Positions 63,284-64,000 of a DNA stretch of 64,000 nt are shown in pieces. The first letter of the stretch is position 1; every line of letters begins with the position of its first letter. The stretch covers positions 5,421,501 through 5,485,500 of the forward strand of contig NZ_JAZHRX010000001.1 in NCBI RefSeq assembly GCF_036924645.1. The letters run 5' to 3'. The notes below the pieces were generated by a model. That model did no database searches, had not been told where the DNA came from, and was given only the letters and a program-made list of their open reading frames with translations. A program made the position numbers and the translations under genes. This stretch comes from Bradyrhizobium sp. AZCC 2176 (GTDB lineage: Bacteria > Pseudomonadota > Alphaproteobacteria > Rhizobiales > Xanthobacteraceae).

Positions 63284-63722
63284 TCATGCGGGCTGCAAAT
63301 CCGCAGCGTCGTGCGAGCTGATTTGCTTTCGCGCGCAAGCGATGCGTAAACCCTCGTCGAGCTTCATGTTGTGCTGCATATCCTCCGACCAGAGCGTGTC
63401 GCAACCGGCGCCAAGTGCCGAGGCGGCAATCATCGCGTCATAGATTGAAAGGCCGTATCGCTCCGCCAGTCGAAGTCCCGTTTCGTGGGTCTCGACGGTG
63501 AGGGGATGAACTGTCAGCAGGCCGCGCAACGTGTTGAGGAATGCATGCGTCTCGTCCCAGGACATCTGCATTTTCCGGCGCGCGACGTTGGCACGTTCGT
63601 TCAGAACTTGCACGCTGATTGAACCGCCGCCGGCGATGGCCGCCTCCGCCCGATCGGCCTTCGCGGGCATCGCCGGATGCGAGGTAGACGAGGATGTTGG
63701 TATCGAAAAAACTAACGGACAT
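63284..63722 (-). pseudogene. VapC-type PIN toxin with a frameshift
   Basis: Two minus-strand frames make up one PIN-domain ribonuclease. The first, from the ATG at 63722, gives MSVSFFDTNILVYLASGD with the first catalytic Asp. The second, ending at 63284, continues AKADRAEAAIAGGGSISVQV, then VLNERANV with the conserved Glu, IYDAMIAASALGAGCDTLWSED with the further Asp residues. They join only if one base near 63670 is removed (a G in GATGCCCGCG on the minus strand). The toxin is thus inactivated or a sequencing error is present. The antitoxin gene overlaps its start by 11 bases. Confidence 0.8.
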
Positions 63723-63942
63723 TCGCCTCGTCGCTGTCGAATCTGAAATCGGCAGGGAGACGGCCGCGAAATGCGCGAAGGCGTTTCAATAGCTCGTCGC
63801 GGCCGGGCTTGCGTGCGACGGCAAACTGTCGCGCGTCAGCGACGTGGATTTCGATCTCGTCGCCCTCCTTGAGGCCGAGCGCCTCGACCACGATGGCGGG
63901 AAGCCGAACCGCAAGGCTGTTCCCCCATTTTGCGACCTGCAT
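63712..63942 (-). CDS. AbrB/MazE-type antitoxin (VapB-like)
   Basis: A 76-residue protein. Residues 1-45 are a swapped-hairpin AbrB domain (MQVAKWGNSLAVRLPAIVVEALGLKEGDEIEI), which binds DNA and represses the operon. The C-terminal part (LLKRLRAFRGRLPADFRFDSDEANVR) is the toxin-binding tail, ending in Asp/Glu/Arg residues that usually block the PIN active site. GGAGG lies upstream of the ATG. It is the first gene of the pair and is intact. Confidence 0.9.
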   Translation of the reverse strand: MQVAKWGNSLAVRLPAIVVEALGLKEGDEIEIHVADARQFAVARKPGRDELLKRLRAFRGRLPADFRFDSDEANVR

Positions 63943-63965
63943 TGCCAGTTCCTCCGTTCCATCAG

Positions 63966-63991
63966 GATATACATATTTTTGAATGTCTATC
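63966..63991. promoter_or_regulatory. Probable antitoxin operator
   Basis: GATATACAT and ATGTCTATC form an imperfect inverted repeat (8 of 9 pairs) around ATTTTTGA, 24 bases upstream of the antitoxin ATG in an AT-rich patch. AbrB-type antitoxins bind such repeats to control their own operon, and the promoter should overlap. Confidence 0.45.
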
Positions 63992-64000
63992 TAATGATGC

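Overview
The window is high-GC, densely coded DNA that looks like the chromosome of a Bradyrhizobium-type alphaproteobacterium (Nitrobacteraceae). This is inferred from the gene content (many acyl-CoA enzymes, TRAP transport, phasins for polyhydroxybutyrate granules), from the guaB ... RsmB-type methyltransferase ... guaA order, and from the families of palindromic intergenic repeats. No rRNA, tRNA or CRISPR array was seen.

Region 1 (1-9.2 kb): a small coiled-coil protein, then a four-gene acyl-CoA operon: class III CoA-transferase, acyl-CoA dehydrogenase, a thiolase-like protein without the usual cysteine, and a DUF35 Zn-ribbon/OB-fold partner. A 33-residue membrane peptide, a carboxymuconolactone-decarboxylase-like protein, an Hsp70-like ATPase and the RNA-binding protein Tex follow. 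Region 2 (9.2-17.4 kb): a minus-strand run of biotin carrier protein, TAXI solute-binding protein, fused TRAP permease and a glutaminase-STAS-cNMP fusion. Divergent to it are an IclR regulator and a carboxyltransferase. Together they suggest uptake and use of a glutamate/glutamine-like or other organic acid. Region 3 (17.5-22.6 kb): MFS transporter, DUF2783 protein, FAD hydroxylase and crotonase under a divergent TetR regulator, probably aromatic or related catabolism. Region 4 (22.7-31.7 kb): a LysR regulator divergent to a valine/isobutyrate pathway (mmsA, isobutyryl-CoA dehydrogenase, 3-hydroxyisobutyryl-CoA hydrolase, mmsB), continuing into an acyl-CoA synthetase, a MaoC hydratase and an SDR.

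Region 5 (31.7-46.6 kb): flavoprotein, D-threonine-aldolase-like enzyme, ABC-F ATPase, YaiI-like protein, hotdog protein, orphan CoxL-like molybdenum hydroxylase, Ppx/GppA, two phasins, RlmE, a Crp-type regulator, a small Cys-rich protein and an MFS efflux pump. Region 6 (46.7-58.9 kb): guaB, several enzymes of general metabolism, an RsmB-type methyltransferase, and guaA.

Region 7 (58.9-64 kb) looks acquired. Behind intact guaA lie a cyclase-TolB-TPR protein, a PAP2/haloperoxidase-like phosphatase and a probable glutamic (G1) peptidase. A decayed second copy of the guaA 3' end follows, then a VapBC-type toxin-antitoxin pair whose toxin is frameshifted. The layout is that of a small genomic island inserted at the 3' end of guaA. 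It is the most interesting part of the window.
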